NCBI GenBank assembly: GCA_030407085.1
Contig: CM059586.1
Span: 107,459,501-107,523,500, forward strand
Source of the DNA: Trichopria drosophilae
Lineage: Eukaryota; Arthropoda; Insecta; Hymenoptera; Diapriidae
Length of the DNA stretch: 64,000 bases
Reading direction: 5' to 3'
The translations under genes were made by a program, and so were the position numbers. Shown here in pieces: positions 9,799 to 20,915 of this stretch; position 1 is the first letter of the stretch; the number at the start of each line of letters is the position of its first letter. The notes beneath the pieces are model-generated. The model was not told the DNA's origin. It worked only from the letters and a program-made list of their open reading frames with translations, and did not search any database.

Positions 9799-12733
9799 AT
9801 ATTTTATGAATCTAATATTTGAATTGTAAATATGACTTATATTCGAAATATGGACTGGCAGACTTGACATACCTATATGTCCATATGATGAATGATTTTT
9901 ATAGTAACCGTTTATTTTTCACTAATATATGCGCTCTGTTTGCTGACCATACTTACGAAAATACGTTATGTCATTAGTATTGCTTGCATCCTGGATTAGA
10001 AATCAATATATTATTTAAAATAGTGTACTTTGTTCTCATTGCTAAAGTGAAGTTTCCATTTTCCAATATCACAGTGCAGTTTTCCGTAATTCATTGACCT
10101 TTTTATTTGCTTTTTATATCTCATTGATTTAATGTACTATATTTTTTGGCGGTTTGTAAATTTATCATAAAAATTTTCATGATATCACCCTCACTTTAGC
10201 AGTTCGAGGCATATACTACAATCAAGTATGTGAAACACATTTCGTTAACTTTTTGTAATTGTTGATTTTTTTTTAGTTTTTTATATCCATAGTGGAAGTA
10301 AGGCCTACTGGGGATACCACTTAAAAAAACACGCGTCTATAACTTGCTGGAAAAGATGGTCTGAAAGTTGACAAGCTCCCAACAAATTTCTGGACAACTA
10401 CAGCCAATGAAATATACTTTAGTCAGTAAAATAGATAGAAATTACCTCTACTATTAAATTTCCGTTTTTTCGTATTATTATACGGCCTCCTTGCATTTTT
10501 TATTTATCGCTTAATTTATTTTTACTTAATATTTATTATAAATATATATTTCATACGAATTTTGAATACAAGTGTATATAAATTTAACTTAATTTTGTTT
10601 AGTAAGTTGACCGACATATACCAAGATTATTCAAATATTAAATTTATATTTTCAAGCGGTCGAAAAATTTATTGGATGCTTTCGCATCAAAGTATTAATT
10701 TTATATTTTGGGAATATTACGGATATGCGTACTGTGTAACGACATCCCGTTACCATAATAATTACGCATATTTGCTTACAATAATTCTAAACATTTCCTT
10801 CATTGTTTAGTTTTATTTAAAGTTCAAATTATTTACAAAACCATTTTTGCGTCTAAGGCAGAGATTCTCGTGTTAGCCTTATTGAAGAGTCCATCACGAG
10901 ATCTCGGGACGAAACGCAAAATATTTACAATAGACACGAGTTCAATTGATTATCGCTAGAGGAAAACAAAATCCATGAATATTAATTATTTTATAGGTAC
11001 TTATACAGCCCGTTTTAAACAGAGATTTTGTCGGCGATAATTACACAAATCCCGGCTTCTTACATTTAATATGTCAAATGTGTTTTCCATCGAAAACCGA
11101 GTAGACACTTAAAATCAATTTAACTTAATTTTGTTTAGTAAGTTGACCGACATATACCAAGATTATTCAAATATTAAATTTATATTTTCAAGCGGTCGAA
11201 AAATTTATTGGATGCTTTCGCATCAAAGTATTAATTTTACAAGTGTATATATTCTTCAATAATTATAAAGTATACAGAATGAAACAAATCAAGTCCTTTG
11301 TATAGAAGTAACATGTTCCATGTTGGCTTATACTGAAAAAAGTAAGGGACATAAAAAGACCACCGTTTTTTCTTTTCATCGAAATTTGTTGGGCATTCTG
11401 CCTACTGGATGTCCATATTTTTAAGCAGGAACGTATTCCACCTCCTGGGTGACGTGGAAGAGAATACGTTATGCTCATATTTTCTATTTTTTATTATAAT
11501 TTATGCAATATGTATCTAATTATTATTTGCATTATTATACAATCAATTATTTTCTTTTCCATTAAATCATGTACGGGATGAGATACATGCATAATAATTG
11601 TGATTCAACAAGAAGAGCAACGCCGGTCATTATCAGGTCAAGGTGAATAGGCCAATATTGACGATCTCTTCACGGTGTTGGAAAGAATAAAGAACAATTG
11701 ATCACATTTCTGGATAAAGCTGCAGATTTCAATGTCCGCGAACTATGGTACACACTTAGATAAAAAGAAACTAAATGATATTGTTCTTTGCGCATATAAT
11801 TTTGGTAAGTATTGAAGTGACACTTCAATTGACACCTACTTTAGCGTCCGTTTCTTCATATTGTAATGTATTACTTTTATTTCGCATTATAGTCTTTGAC
11901 AATATATCAATGAAATTATTACTTTAATGAAACATGCAATTATAAAAACGAACACTTGAAAACGGAAATATATCGTTATTATTTTTTTTTGAAATGGCGA
12001 TTTAAAAGCAGTAGATAAAACTTATAAATTTATTTTAACATAAAATATGATACTCGCATTTATTTGCTTGTGAACAACAAATACATTTCATATATATTTA
12101 TGCTTGTATCTTAAAAACATTAGTCGCCTAAACTTCATTTTCAAAACGAAAACTAAACGATTTGAAAACTAAGCTTTTCTGACACTACATTGATCACGAA
12201 TAGTTAAAGAAACATATAAATTACGAAATAAATTATTGTAACGTATCTTGCTAAAAATCATGAAAAAGCAAATCAGAAATTTAACGACCTTATAAATTTA
12301 CAGAGATTATTTCTACTTTGCAGACAAGGATGGAAATAACAATGACAGTATCTTGGACTTTTGGGAATAACCCATATTCAAAACACTATCACCGACTACA
12401 GGAGAAATTTACTCCAGTTTTCTTAAGTCAAGTCAAGACAACTCGCCAATGATTTCAACCCTCCTGATTTATTTGAAGATCAGACGACCTCACAGCACCA
12501 CCAGAAAAATCGCTAAAAAGTACTCGGTAAGCGAAAATTCTAGGAAATAGCTTTGTCAAAGACCGAATTTACACAGTCTGGTGTAATAAGTAATAAATAT
12601 AATAACGTGTATTAACAATTGAAATACATTTAGATGTTTCAGACCGTAAATGTATATATATTCTTAAACGGTTAGGCTACTGAGCCTGGCCACTGCGAGT
12701 TTATGCGATCCTATTGTGGCAACCTTAGCTAAG
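9799..12733. other. AT-rich stretch without recognised genes
   Basis: No domain-bearing frame was recognised on either strand. Apart from the 123-bp duplication listed separately, the sequence is AT-rich with homopolymer runs and looks like old unclassified repeat or intergenic DNA. Confidence 0.6.
10581..11239 (+). repeat. Direct duplication of 123 bp (10581-10703 and 11117-11239)
   Basis: The two copies, starting AATTTAACTTAATTTTGTTT and ending AAAGTATTAATTTTA, appear identical and are 536 bases apart. The 12 bases just left of copy 1 (CAAGTGTATATA) occur just right of copy 2, as if the unit were circularly permuted. No coding potential is evident. Confidence 0.8.
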
Positions 12734-13029
12734 TTAAAGTTCTTCCAGTAGTTTCAGCTTCTTTATGTAAGCTACCATACTACTGAATGAATAGTTCTTG
12801 ATTTCTTCAGGTATTAGAAAGTCCTTACCAAAAATCATGTATCTTTCCTGACAGGTTGCTATGCAAGATGTCAGTAAGTGTACAGGAGTTTCGTTCTCAA
12901 TAAGACAAAATCTGCAGGATGCGGTATTTGTTAGCCCCATCCTAAGTGAGTGTTTGTTGAGTCGACAGTGTCCTGTTAATAGTCTTGTTATCGCTTTTGC
13001 AGTATGTCTTTTGGAGTTAATAACTTCCA
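12734..13029 (-). pseudogene. Non-LTR retrotransposon ORF2, C-terminal zinc region
   Basis: The minus frame reads EVINSKRHTAKAITRLLTGH then LNKHSLRMGLTNTASCRFC, with a CCHC arrangement (CRFC, HLLTSC) that follows the RNase H domain in I/R1/Jockey-type LINEs. The upstream side (13029) is directly joined to the CACTA-type insertion. If that insertion and one CA are removed, the frame continues in phase from KKNKAM into EVINSK, showing that this is the end of the same ORF2. Confidence 0.8.
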
Positions 13030-14270
13030 CACTGAAAGAAATCGTATGTAGATTTTACCTAAGTTGGTCAAGTAAAATCTGCCGAACTGAAAACTAAGTA
13101 AAATTTGCCGAACTTGTTCAGCACATATAACTTAACTACTTATGTAATAGTTCCTGAAATTCTATTAAGTAGATATTGCTGAAAAACTAAGTAATAATTA
13201 CTTGACTATCTTTTTATATGAAATCAGTGATTTTCTACTGCAAATGTATAATGATATAGACATAGTATATAATAATAAAAGGAGCGTTTGAAATTATATA
13301 TAAATTATAGTTCAGCTGAGTCCGCGTTCAAATCAGTCGGTAATATAGGACGCTGAGACATACACTGAGAGAAGTCGTGAGCAGGGGGTGAAACTATTTC
13401 GTTCATAACGTTCTCGCTGTGACCCCCGGGATTTGCGATCACTAGATGGCGCTACTACACATGTGCTTGGCAACCAACGCACATATGTTTTCCTGATTAC
13501 GGTCTCGAGATATGACGATTCGCAGTTTTGAATCGGATTGGTAAAATACATATTTGCTCCAGGTCTTTAGGATGACCGATTACGGTCTATTTTAACTAAA
13601 ATACGTGCACCAGATGTTTAAGTTCGCTGATTACGGGGTCTAGGTATCGCGCTGCATAGTTTTTTTTTCACGATTCTAGCTGAAATACGTGCACCAGGTG
13701 TTCCGGGTCGCCGATCAAGGGTTCTAGGTATCGAGCTCCATAGTGTTTCATGATTCTAGCTGAAATACGTGCACCAAGTATTCAAGGTCGGCGATTACGG
13801 TGTCTAGGAATCGCGCTCCGTAGTTTTTCGTCTTTTTAATTAAAAAATATGCACCAGGAGTTTGGGGTCGACGATCAAGTGGTCTAGGTATTGACTTCGA
13901 GTTAACCAACGATGACCTTGAGGTCAAAGTTGAAGGTCATTTCAAGGGCAAATCAATTTTGCTTATTTTTCTTCAAATTTGAACATATTTTGATTCTATT
14001 TCGAATTACCGACATCTGCTAAAACCGGATAAACAGCTGTCTTGTATGTTTCGATGCAGCGATGTGCTCTGGCTCGGCAATATTTGCCGAAGTTATTAGG
14101 TAAAATCTACAGAAAAGTTGTTACTCAAGTCATTAAGTAGATTTTCTAGATTTTGTTCAGCAAATATTACCGAAGTGACTATGTAAATGTTACATAATGG
14201 TGGTTACTTAACTTCTGCGGCAAATTTTACTTGAGTTTTCGGCAGAACTTACTAACAAATTCTTTCAGTG
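13030..14270. mobile_element. CACTA/EnSpm-like non-autonomous element, 1241 bp
   Basis: Ends are CACTGAAAGAA and its reverse complement TTCTTTCAGTG, flanked on both sides by CA (13028-13029 and 14271-14272), a 2-bp target duplication fitting CACTA elements. Subterminal regions carry repeated AAGTAAAATYTGCCGAAC motifs in both orientations, another CACTA habit. There is no transposase inside; the interior is occupied by a minisatellite of about 80-bp units. Its insertion splits the RNase H/zinc region of the LINE. An animal CACTA transposase pseudogene at 60.1-62.1 kb could represent the autonomous lineage, though its ends were not compared. Confidence 0.8.
13543..13905 (+). repeat. Minisatellite, about 4.5 units of about 80 bp
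   Basis: Units start at about 13543, 13599, 13682, 13761 and 13842 with AAATACGTGCACCAGGTGTT, pass through GTCGCCGATTACGGTGTCTAG and end in TTCTAGCTG. The GCTGATTACG core is shared with the dispersed repeat family found elsewhere in the window. It forms the interior of the CACTA-like element. Confidence 0.75.
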
Positions 14271-14848
14271 CATGGCCTTGTTTTTTTTGTAGCCTTCTAT
14301 CAGTGATCTTGCATGTCTTGGGGTTTCCGAGGTGCCCCAAGCTTTCTTTGCTTCACTAATTGTCGACTTTTTAAGTAGTTCTTTCGCTACTTTAGTGGTT
14401 ATTCCCAAAGCACGCTCAGGACCAATGAATTTATTACTGGCACCTGCCTTGGCGAGTTTGTCGGCTTCTTCATTTCCCTTATTTCCTGCATGCCCTTTTA
14501 TCCATTTTAGGATAACTTTGTTGTTGTGTTGAGCCAGGTTATTCAGGGCAAATATGCAGTCTTTTACTAGTCTGGAGCTTACTTGTAATGCCTCCAGAGC
14601 CATTAGCACGGTTTGACTATCAGTTAGAATGTTGATAGTACAGTTTTTGTATTCTTTATACAAATTAGTTTGCACACATTCCCTGACAGCCATTACTTCT
14701 GCCTGAAAGATGCTTGCATTTTGTCTGAGACTTCCTAACATTTTGACTTGTGGACGGGCACCAAATATACCATACCCGGTTCCACTCGGCATTTTTGAGC
14801 CGTCAGTGTATCACACCAGTGAGGTTCTTGTCATGTTGGTCTCTTCCG
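14271..14848 (-). pseudogene. Non-LTR retrotransposon ORF2, RNase H domain
   Basis: The minus strand encodes a recognisable RNase HI fold: YTDGSK (first Asp), FQAEVMAVREC (Glu), LTDSQTVLMALEA (second Asp) and GHAGNKGNEEADKLAK (last Asp). All four acidic positions are present. A TGA sits immediately before YTDGSK and there is a frameshift relative to the RT portion near 14840. RNase H is typical of the I, R1 and LOA groups rather than CR1. Confidence 0.85.
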
Positions 14849-17040
14849 TCATTGGTCGTTCCCTAGATGGTATTTCGACTTTAAAGAGCCTGGTTTCTCC
14901 AAGCTCTGGTTTAATGTCGTCGATGGGCAATCCCATGATCGGATTACGAAAGGTAATTCCCTTTTGTTATATCTCTTTGATAACCAGTTTTTGTTTTCTC
15001 CCATGTGCACCCTGTACATCACAATTCTTGCCTCATTTATCACCTGCAGGTGGAGTGGTGGCATGTTTAGTAGTGCTTCTAGGGCAATTGTTAGAGTCGA
15101 GTTTAATGCCCCAGTTATCAACCGATAATAAGCTTGTCCTTGAATGCTGTTTAGTTTATTTATGCAGTTTATTTGCAGGGTTTTATCTTTCCACATTATT
15201 GCTGCATAAGTGATTATTGGTTTGACTATGGACTCATATATCCACATTGCCATGGTCGGTTGGAGTCCCCACTTATTACCTATCATGCGCTAAGTAATCG
15301 CGAGAACTTTTTTCGCTTTAGATAAGGCATAGTCTAAGTGTTTACTCCGGGTCAGGCTTTTGTCTAAGATGATTCCAAGGTATTTGCCATGTTTTGCCAG
15401 TGGGATGGTTTTTCCCAGTAGCTTTGGCAATTTACAGATTCCCATTTTCTTTTTCCAATGAAAAGGGATCATGACAGTTTATTCTGCGTTTACGGTAAGT
15501 TCGTTTACACAACACCACCTGCTTACGATGTTTAGAGCAGCTTGCATTCTAATTGCCAGGGTGTTTAGGCAGATTCCTCTGGTTATGATGGCAATATCGT
15601 CCGCGTAGCCTTGTACTTCAAAGTAGGCTTCACTTGATTCTACCAGCAGGCTATCTACTACAATTGACCATAGTAGTGGTGAAAGAACACCCCCCTGCGG
15701 GCAATCCCTAGTAGTTTTTATTACCAGTGTTGCATTAGTAGACTGGAAATTACATTCCTATTTGATAGGAGGTGATTTATCCAATTTATCGTGGTTGAGT
15801 CGACTCCTTTCCGTGTCAGTCCTTCCAGGATAACTTCCCAACGGGCACGAAGAACCCAAATGTTTCTAAACCGCTTTTAGAATGTTCCAGAAACGTTCCT
15901 AAAACGTTATATGTCTGCAACTTTTACGGAACGTTTTATAAACGTTTCATCCATGTTGCAGACATATAACGTTTTAGGAACGTTTCCGGAATATTCTAAA
16001 AACGTTTTAGAAACATTTGGGTTCTTCGTGCCCGTTGGGTTTGGTTGAGGTGTTATCAAAGGCACCTACTATGTCTAGGAAGACACATAGGGCAATTTGC
16101 TTGTCCTCTAAGGTCTTTTCAAGTTTGTCTGCTAGATTGGTCAGCGCTGTTTCAGTGGATTTACCCTTCTGGTAAGCGTGTTGATCACTATGTAGCTTGT
16201 TTACTCTCAGGTATTTTTCCCTGATATATTGATTGATTATTTTCTCCATTGCCTTGAGTAGGAATGAAGTTAGGTTTATGGGTTTGTATGACTTTGGGTC
16301 GGCATTATCTTTTTTACCTACCTTTGGTATATAGGCCACCCTTACCCGTCTCCACGCCTCTAGTATAAGTACCAGGCATGACTGGCTCTGAAGATTCTCA
16401 ATACTATTGGTAAGATAATTTCTAATCCTTGATTTAGTAGCATTGGGAAGACTCCGTCTTCCCCTTCTTTTTTCTAGGGTTTAAAGGACCGAATTGCCTA
16501 CCTTACTAAATTTGGTTTGAAGATTTCATTGGCTTGTTTCCAGTCAGTGTTGGGCGGTCTTCGTAGTCCGTCCTCAACACCGCTGTTTTTAGGCATATCG
16601 TCTTCAATGCAGAAGCCCGGAAAGTGTGTCTTCGCTAATAACAATAGCGTTTCACTTTCCGTTTCCGTGTATGTGCCATCAGGGTTTTTTAGTAGCCCCA
16701 GTGGATTGCACCGTGTTTTTGACATAATCTTATAAGTCCTGGTCCCTTGTGCGGTGTTATTTATCTCGTCACACAAGTTTCTCCAGGATTTTTAAAAATT
16801 TTTTTATTAGTTTATTATAATTATTGAGTGATGTTCTATATGCATCCCAATTAATGGTGGTTTTCGCTTTATTGAAAAGTTTCCTTTCGAATCCTACTTA
16901 ACTCGGGCGTCCACCATGGTACATCCCTATTAGTCATTTTATAATTAAAAGGACAATTCTCCTCATATGCTTTTAAAATTAACCTAGTAAGTAGATTCGT
17001 AGCATACCCATTAATGCCCAAATGTAAAGAATTTTTACTC
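14841..17040 (-). pseudogene. Non-LTR retrotransposon ORF2, linker and reverse transcriptase
   Basis: Coding runs leftward from about 17040. A linker comes first (NCPFNYKMTNRDVPWWTPEL, NPLGLLKNPDGTYTETE), then RT blocks VAYIPKVGKKDNADPKSYKP, HSDQHAYQKGKSTETAL and FLDIVGAFDNTST (motif A). After the MITE at 15837-16039 it continues WEVILEGLTRKGV, CPQGGVLSPLLW and GYADDIAI (motif C, intact), followed by the thumb (GKYLGIILDKSLTRSKHLDY). Several stops and frameshifts break it. No endonuclease is seen, so the element is 5'-truncated near 17040. Assigned to the RNase H-bearing I/R1/LOA-like LINEs; the exact clade needs a tree. Confidence 0.85.
15837..16039. mobile_element. 203-bp palindromic MITE
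   Basis: Perfect 21-bp outer inverted repeats begin CCCAACGGGCACGAAGAACC. The arms extend inward about 80 bp (TTTCTAAAACG, ACGTTATATGTCTGCAAC) around a short spacer. It interrupts the RT between motif A (AFDNTST) and WEVILEGL. The boundary with the target is ambiguous because the flanking CCC and GGG are themselves complementary, so no target duplication was assigned. Confidence 0.75.
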
Positions 17041-17439
17041 GACATTCAATGCTTATTTCCGACAAGATAAAAATTTTGAAAAAAATCAGCGACACTTGAT
17101 TTTATTATTTTCAGGGTCGCTCTTTCGAATGGCGCTGAGAAAATTTGAAAAAAACTGCAATTTATACATAATTTTGTGATATATATTTAAAAAACGGTTT
17201 TTTTTCGGGGTATTTTTTCAATATATATACAGTTCTCGACCTGGTATCTGGTTTCAGATGAATTAAAATGCATTTGAAGAGTACACTCGATAGTTGTTCT
17301 TTCAAGTTACATTGATATAATTTTAAAATGTATGATGGCGTAACCAAAATGGCGGCCTATTTGAAAGAATTTTTCATAAATTTTGATAAATTCAAATTAA
17401 TCGTGTTTTCGAACGGGGATGGAAACGGAAAATATATTC
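17041..17439. other. No gene seen
   Basis: AT-rich; includes small pieces resembling the AATGGCGG.. part of the dispersed repeat near 17108-17140 and 17340-17355. Nothing else recognised. Confidence 0.5.
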
Positions 17440-17690
17440 TTTGTGGTTTTTGGGGTTGCTGAATTCGAATCCGAGGTCAGAATTTCAAAATTCAAAATGG
17501 CGGATCCAAGATGGCGACCAGATATTATTTGATACGTCTAATTATTGTGAAAATGTTTATTCTGGGGTTTTCCGGGGTGGCCGAGTTTGATTCTGAGGCC
17601 GAAATTTAACAATGCAAAATGACGGATACATGATTGCGACGAAAAATTAAAAAATTTATGGAATAAATACACGTATAATCCTAAAATTCT
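17440..17690 (+). repeat. Dispersed ~120-bp repeat, two units (forward)
   Basis: Reads GTTTTTGGGGTTGCTGAATT then CGAATCCGAGGTCAGAATTT, AATGGCGGATCCAAGATGGCG and on into ATTATTTGATACGTCTAATT, followed by a second, more diverged unit. This segment is the reverse complement of 19945-20190, so the two arrays form an inverted pair around the piggyBac pseudogene. Confidence 0.8.
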
Positions 17691-17859
17691 AAATCTTATA
17701 AAAGAGTGTTGCAAGTATGAGTGAATGTCGAGGAAGGAATATGAAAACGTGCGTATTGTGTCATCTTTAGCAATCAGGTGGAATCTAATGTTACCAACTC
17801 TCACCACATAGAGGTAGATGAGCATCGAGTCATTTTTTTTTATATTTGTTAATTTTTAA

Positions 17860-18040
17860 ACTTTTTTTTTATTTTTGTGAATTTGTATGTTTTTTTGCTT
17901 GGTATTTTTGTGAATTTCTATGCTTTTCTTATTTTTCTGAATTTTTATGTTTTTGTTGTATTTTTTTGAATTTTTATGTTTTTGTGGTATTTTCATGAAT
18001 TTTTTTTTTTTTTTTTTACCGGCGCGCTCCGGTAAAAAAG
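17860..18040 (+). repeat. T-rich minisatellite ending in a GC hairpin
   Basis: About five units of roughly 30 bases on the theme TATTTTTGTGAATTTTTATG, followed by 17 or more T. A hairpin follows, TTTTTTACCGG, loop CGCGCT, CCGGTAAAAAA, an 11-bp perfect stem at 18012-18039. No promoter or gene context suggests this acts as a terminator. Confidence 0.6.
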
Positions 18041-18147
18041 AACCGTTTCTCCTCCGGGAGGGGCGGACTTCGTAGCGGGGTTACGCCCGGCCCCAATAGA
18101 TGGCGCGAGGTTCGGGAAGCGCGTCGATCTGTGACGGGTTTCGTCAC

Positions 18148-18342
18148 AATGTTTATTTATTATATTGGGGGGGGCTCCGCCCCCCTAACCCCCCCTTCCC
18201 CGCCCCTGCCACCAATTTCTCCTCTTATAATGCTTTGCGCACACGTTAAAAAAAATAGTATACGATACTCGCTACGCTCGGGCGACAACTGCGCTCGTGC
18301 GCAAATCCCATACTTCGCGCACTCGTATCGTAATGTACTATT
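18148..18342 (+). repeat. Composite palindromic element, copy C (truncated)
   Basis: Starts AATGTTTATTTATTATATTG, then a G-rich hairpin (GGGGGGGCTCCGCCCCCC), CCCCGCCCCTGCCACC and GCGCACACGTT. The palindromic module follows (18253-18342): AAATAGTATACGATAC ... GTATCGTAATGTACTATT, enclosing CGCTACGCTCGGGCG. The same order of blocks occurs at 43157-43399. The second half of the full element is absent here. Confidence 0.75.
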
Positions 18343-18617
18343 ACATTTCAACGCTTATTTTGTTTATGTGTCGTTTGGAAGCAAGTATCGCAAAAGTACT
18401 TCTCGCAAGATTTGCATCTATTGCGTGTCCGTATCGGACATTTATCTTTGGAGCATGTTTTTTGTGAAGGCGTTCTTTCATAGACGGGATTTTCGTATTT
18501 TTTTTGTAAGTAAATAAGTTTTGCAGATACTTATAGCAAATTCTTTGATTCCAACTTTTTGTGTCTCCTTGCTGGCCGTATTCTACAAAACTACTGAATT
18601 TGTTATGGCAGATTGTA

Positions 18618-19685
18618 TTATTCTTTCAAATATAACCCAAGTCCACTTTTTGGACCTGAGAATTGGCAAAACTCTGCTACAATATTGGTCATGAATGTCC
18701 ACACCACCCATGTACTTATTATATGCTGAATGAGTTTGGAAAAGGAATGTCTGTTTTTTTCTTTTGCCACTTTACTGTAGCGTTTCACAGAAGTAAGTGG
18801 AGTCACCCCTGCTGCCGTCGATAAAATAGACACTGGCTTCGAATCTTTGACCGTTATAAAATTGATTCCACTATTTTGATCATTTTGAACAGCATGTGTT
18901 CCTCTGGGCGCATTCTTTGGTATATCGTTTTTGACATTTATTCTGTTATCTCTGACTGTGCCAGTCGCACGAAGACCTGCTTTCTTCACGTGCACCAGTA
19001 GATCAGGACAACAGAATAAATTGTCAAAGTAAACGCGATATTGGAGGAGCTTTCTGGGAGGAGTATTGCACAGGAGATGTTGAAGCATAAGAATGACTAC
19101 ACGGCTTCCTAAAGCACAATTGGGCAATACTTTATTACAGGAATTTATTCCACAGTAAATATCACAATCATATAAATATCCTGATGCACTGCATAATGCC
19201 CATAGTTTGATGCCAAATCTGATAGGTTTGGTTTTGATGAATTGCTTCAATTGACTTCTACCAAAGTATTTGATCATCATTTCATCAATTGAAATAGCTG
19301 TGGAAAAAAATCCCGAATTGCAGAATATTTTTCCGGAATATGTTCAGCATAGAACGAATTCGCCACACTTTGTGGCTTTCGTCATTGGCATATTCTATAT
19401 TGTAATATTTAATTTTTGATTTGATATTTTCAAACCGATTCCTGCTCATAGCTGATGCAACAACATCAGCTCTCAAAAACTCATCTGTGGACCAGTAATC
19501 TCTTTGGGCCAGACGTTTATTAAAAGTTGTGAAAATAATTATACCCAAAAGATATCAAAATCTTGTAAGGATAATCCAGGCCGTTTGCTTTTGTACTCTC
19601 TATTATATGGTCCTTTAACTCTTTGGAGAAGAAAAATTCAAATATTTCTGTAGGTGTACTAGATAATATCTTACGTCTATCATTA
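18618..19685 (-). pseudogene. piggyBac-like transposase
   Basis: The minus strand encodes a piggyBac-type DDE transposase. From the right: PTEIFEFFFSKELKDHIIES, then KRLAQRDYWSTDEFLRADVV, NRFENIKSKIKYYN, SMLNIFRKNIL, then MMIKYFGRSQLKQFIKTKPI, FGIKLWALCSASGYLYDCDI, YRVYFDNLFCCPDLLVHVKK and GLRATGTVRDNRINV. Two frameshifts (near 19540 and in a T-run near 19300) break it, and the C-terminal cysteine-rich domain is not evident. A palindromic module starts about 10 bases beyond the N-terminal coding end. The flanking TTAA at 19689 may be coincidental. Confidence 0.85.
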
Positions 19686-19691
19686 TGTGTT

Positions 19692-19906
19692 AATAGTACA
19701 TTACGATACAAGTGCGCTAAGTAGGTGATTCGCGCACGAGCGGAGTTGGCGCCCGAGCGTAGCGAGGGTGCCATAGACACGAGTGCGGGGATCTCCTACG
19801 CGCACGCGTATCGTATACCATTTTTTTTAACGTGTGAGCTAAGTACTTACTTAGCACACGGAAAACAGTGTGCTAAGTGAGCACTTAGCGCACGGAGTTA
19901 GAAAAA
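19692..19906 (-). repeat. Palindromic module, copy D, with GCTAAGT arms
   Basis: AATAGTACATTACGATAC at 19692 pairs with GTATCGTATACCATTT at 19807-19823, so this copy is inverted relative to the others. To its right follow AACGTGTGAGCTAAGTACTT, ACTTAGCACACGGAAAAC and AGTGAGCACTTAGCGCACGG, i.e. several short GCTAAGT/ACTTAGC palindromes. The same right-hand block recurs at 56478-56600. Confidence 0.75.
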
Positions 19907-19944
19907 AGTATTTCATTTGATACGGAGTCTTCATACAATTTTTA

Positions 19945-20347
19945 GGATTCTACGTGTATTTATTCCACAAATTTTTAAATTCTTCATCGCAATCATGTAT
20001 CCGTCATTTTGGATTGTTAAATTTCGGCCTCAGAATCAAACTCGGCCACCCCGGAAAACCCCAGAATAAACATTTTCACAATAATTAGACGTATCAAATA
20101 ATATCTGGTCGCCATCTTGGATCCGCCATTTTGAATTTTGAAATTCTGACCTCGGATTCGAATTCAGCGACACCAAAAACCCCCGAGTAAGCATTTTCAC
20201 AGCATTTAGATATACTTACAAATATCTGGTCGCCATCTTGTATCCGCCATTTTGAATTTTGAAATTCTAACCTCGGATTCGAATTCAGCGACCCCAAAAA
20301 CCCCAAAGTAAGCATTTTCACGGCATTTAGATGTACTTACAAATATC
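19945..20347 (-). repeat. Dispersed ~120-bp repeat, three tandem units (reverse)
   Basis: Three head-to-tail units of about 122 bp (about 19990-20100, 20101-20222, 20223-20347). Each contains TCTGGTCGCCATCTTGGATC, CGCCATTTTGAATTTTGAAA and CCTCGGATTCGAATTCAGCG. The first is the reverse complement of 17440-17690. The translated product is only a repeat by-product. Confidence 0.8.
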
Positions 20348-20915
20348 TTACAATACTATAAAATGAGTATTACTCGATGTTGTTTTTTTGCAGTTCATCT
20401 ACTCGGATGGGAGCGGCAGATGTCGAGGAAGATGTGATATTTTTGACGAAGGTTCCTCCCCGATAAAGAGGACTCTTGTAGGTTATATCAGCCCCTGATT
20501 GCAGAGTCAGGCGTGTAAAAATAAAATGTACTATGTAAGGGATCTAATAGCCACTATTAGCGGTTGGTATTGTGCGCCCTAATAATGAGAGAGGGAGAGA
20601 GAGACAGAGATGTTATAGTATGTACTATGTATCCTAAGACATTTAATTATATTAAGAAAGAGAGGGAGAGAGAGACATAGAGTTAGATTAGTAGGTATTA
20701 ATTAATGTATTATATTTATATAATTGATGTACGTCAAATATAAGAAAGCACACAGCGTTGTGAATTGTAAGCTTGAACGAGGAATCCCCCCTGTGTATGC
20801 ACGCGTGAGTTGGTGAGTGGGCCACACGTGAGGTGGCGGTAGTGTAAACATTATAATAAAGCGCAAAGCACGTTTGCCCGCTCTCTTTTGCCTGGTCCGT
20901 TGGATCAACCAGTCG
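20348..20915. other. No gene seen; GA-rich tracts
   Basis: Contains GAGAGAGGGAGAGAGAGACAGAGA at about 20587 and a near copy at about 20660, separated by ATGTTATAGTATGTACTATG. No coding region recognised. Confidence 0.55.

Noticed and set aside
18160..18351. Recurring peptide AH(L/S)YRNVL(L/F) in several short frames (18130, 19520, 47246, 48016)
   Set aside because: It is the translation of the palindromic module's conserved end, GTATCGTAATGTACTATT, in one frame; not a protein family.
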